In this document: one piece after another, positions 5,407 to 5,412 of the stretch
Layout of the letters: each line of letters opens with the position of its first letter
How positions within the stretch are numbered: the stretch's first letter is position 1
Assembly (NCBI GenBank): GCA_046302135.1
Contig: JBKCIQ010000070.1
Span: forward strand, 1 to 5,412
Length of the DNA stretch: 5,412 nucleotides
Direction: 5' to 3'
DNA from: AM-1111 sp046302135
Lineage (GTDB): Bacteria > Bacteroidota > Bacteroidia > B-17B0 > Aurantibacillaceae
Position numbers and translations under genes: made by a program
The notes under the pieces: model-generated
The model's input: only the letters and a program-made list of their open reading frames with translations
Databases searched by the model: none
What the model was told of the DNA's origin: nothing

Positions 5407-5412
5407 AAAATA

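Larger units (their letters stand above)
5055..5412 (+). other. Predicted 5' leader of a 16S rRNA operon (16S itself not in window)
   Basis: The whole stretch from hemL's stop (4965) to the right edge has no plausible protein gene. From about 5055 on it looks like the transcribed leader of a ribosomal RNA operon. It follows two tandem strong-type promoters. It contains GAAAAGTTCTTTGAAAG near 5271-5287, which closely resembles the boxA-bearing stretch found shortly before 16S genes in many Bacteroidota. It also carries several hairpins and no start codon with a usable frame. The conserved 16S start (AGAGTTTGATCCTGGCTC) is not present, so the mature 16S end must lie beyond 5412. The identification is inferred from these signals. 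Confidence 0.72.

Noticed and set aside
5231..5412. A tRNA or small structured RNA gene near the right edge
   Set aside because: No cloverleaf, T-loop (GTTCRA with flanking stem) or CCA-end pattern could be assembled; the boxA context explains the GTTC sequence better.
1..5412. CRISPR array, insertion sequence or integrase
   Set aside because: No regularly spaced direct repeats, transposase motifs or terminal inverted repeats were seen.

Overview
The window looks like chromosomal DNA from a member of the Bacteroidota. Two proteins end in type IX secretion (T9SS) type A sorting domains. Start codons lack Shine-Dalgarno sequences and are preceded by A/T-rich stretches. Several promoter-like sites match the Bacteroidota -7 consensus TAnnTTTG. 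Base composition is A/T-rich. I cannot place it at genus level.

Layout, left to right. (1) Positions 3-1160 (+) hold the 3' part of a gene for a secreted beta-propeller-like protein with six Asp-box repeats and a T9SS C-terminal domain; its start lies before the window. (2) Eight bases later, 1169-2248 (+) encodes a complete stand-alone protein with the N-terminal nuclease domain of type I restriction HsdR subunits (PD-(D/E)XK fold), but no helicase and no HsdM or HsdS partner in view. (3) Converging on it with a 3-base gap, 2252-3505 (-) encodes a secreted repeat-rich adhesin-like protein with a signal peptide, an Fn3-like module and a T9SS tail. (4) A 184-base divergent intergenic region with overlapping inverted repeats separates it from (5) hemL (3690-4964, +), glutamate-1-semialdehyde aminomutase of the C5 tetrapyrrole pathway. 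(6) Positions 4965-5412 contain no protein gene. They look like the promoter and leader region of a ribosomal RNA operon: two tandem TAnnTTTG promoters with C-rich start regions, boxA-like antitermination motifs, a G-run cluster and several hairpins. The 16S gene is predicted just past the right edge; none of it is visible here.

The genes do not form one pathway. Two are surface/secretion cargo, one is a possible defence or DNA-processing nuclease, one is a heme biosynthesis housekeeping gene, and the right end is translation machinery. I found no clear new multi-gene system. The items most worth a second look are the solo HsdR-N protein and the structured, G-rich rRNA leader.
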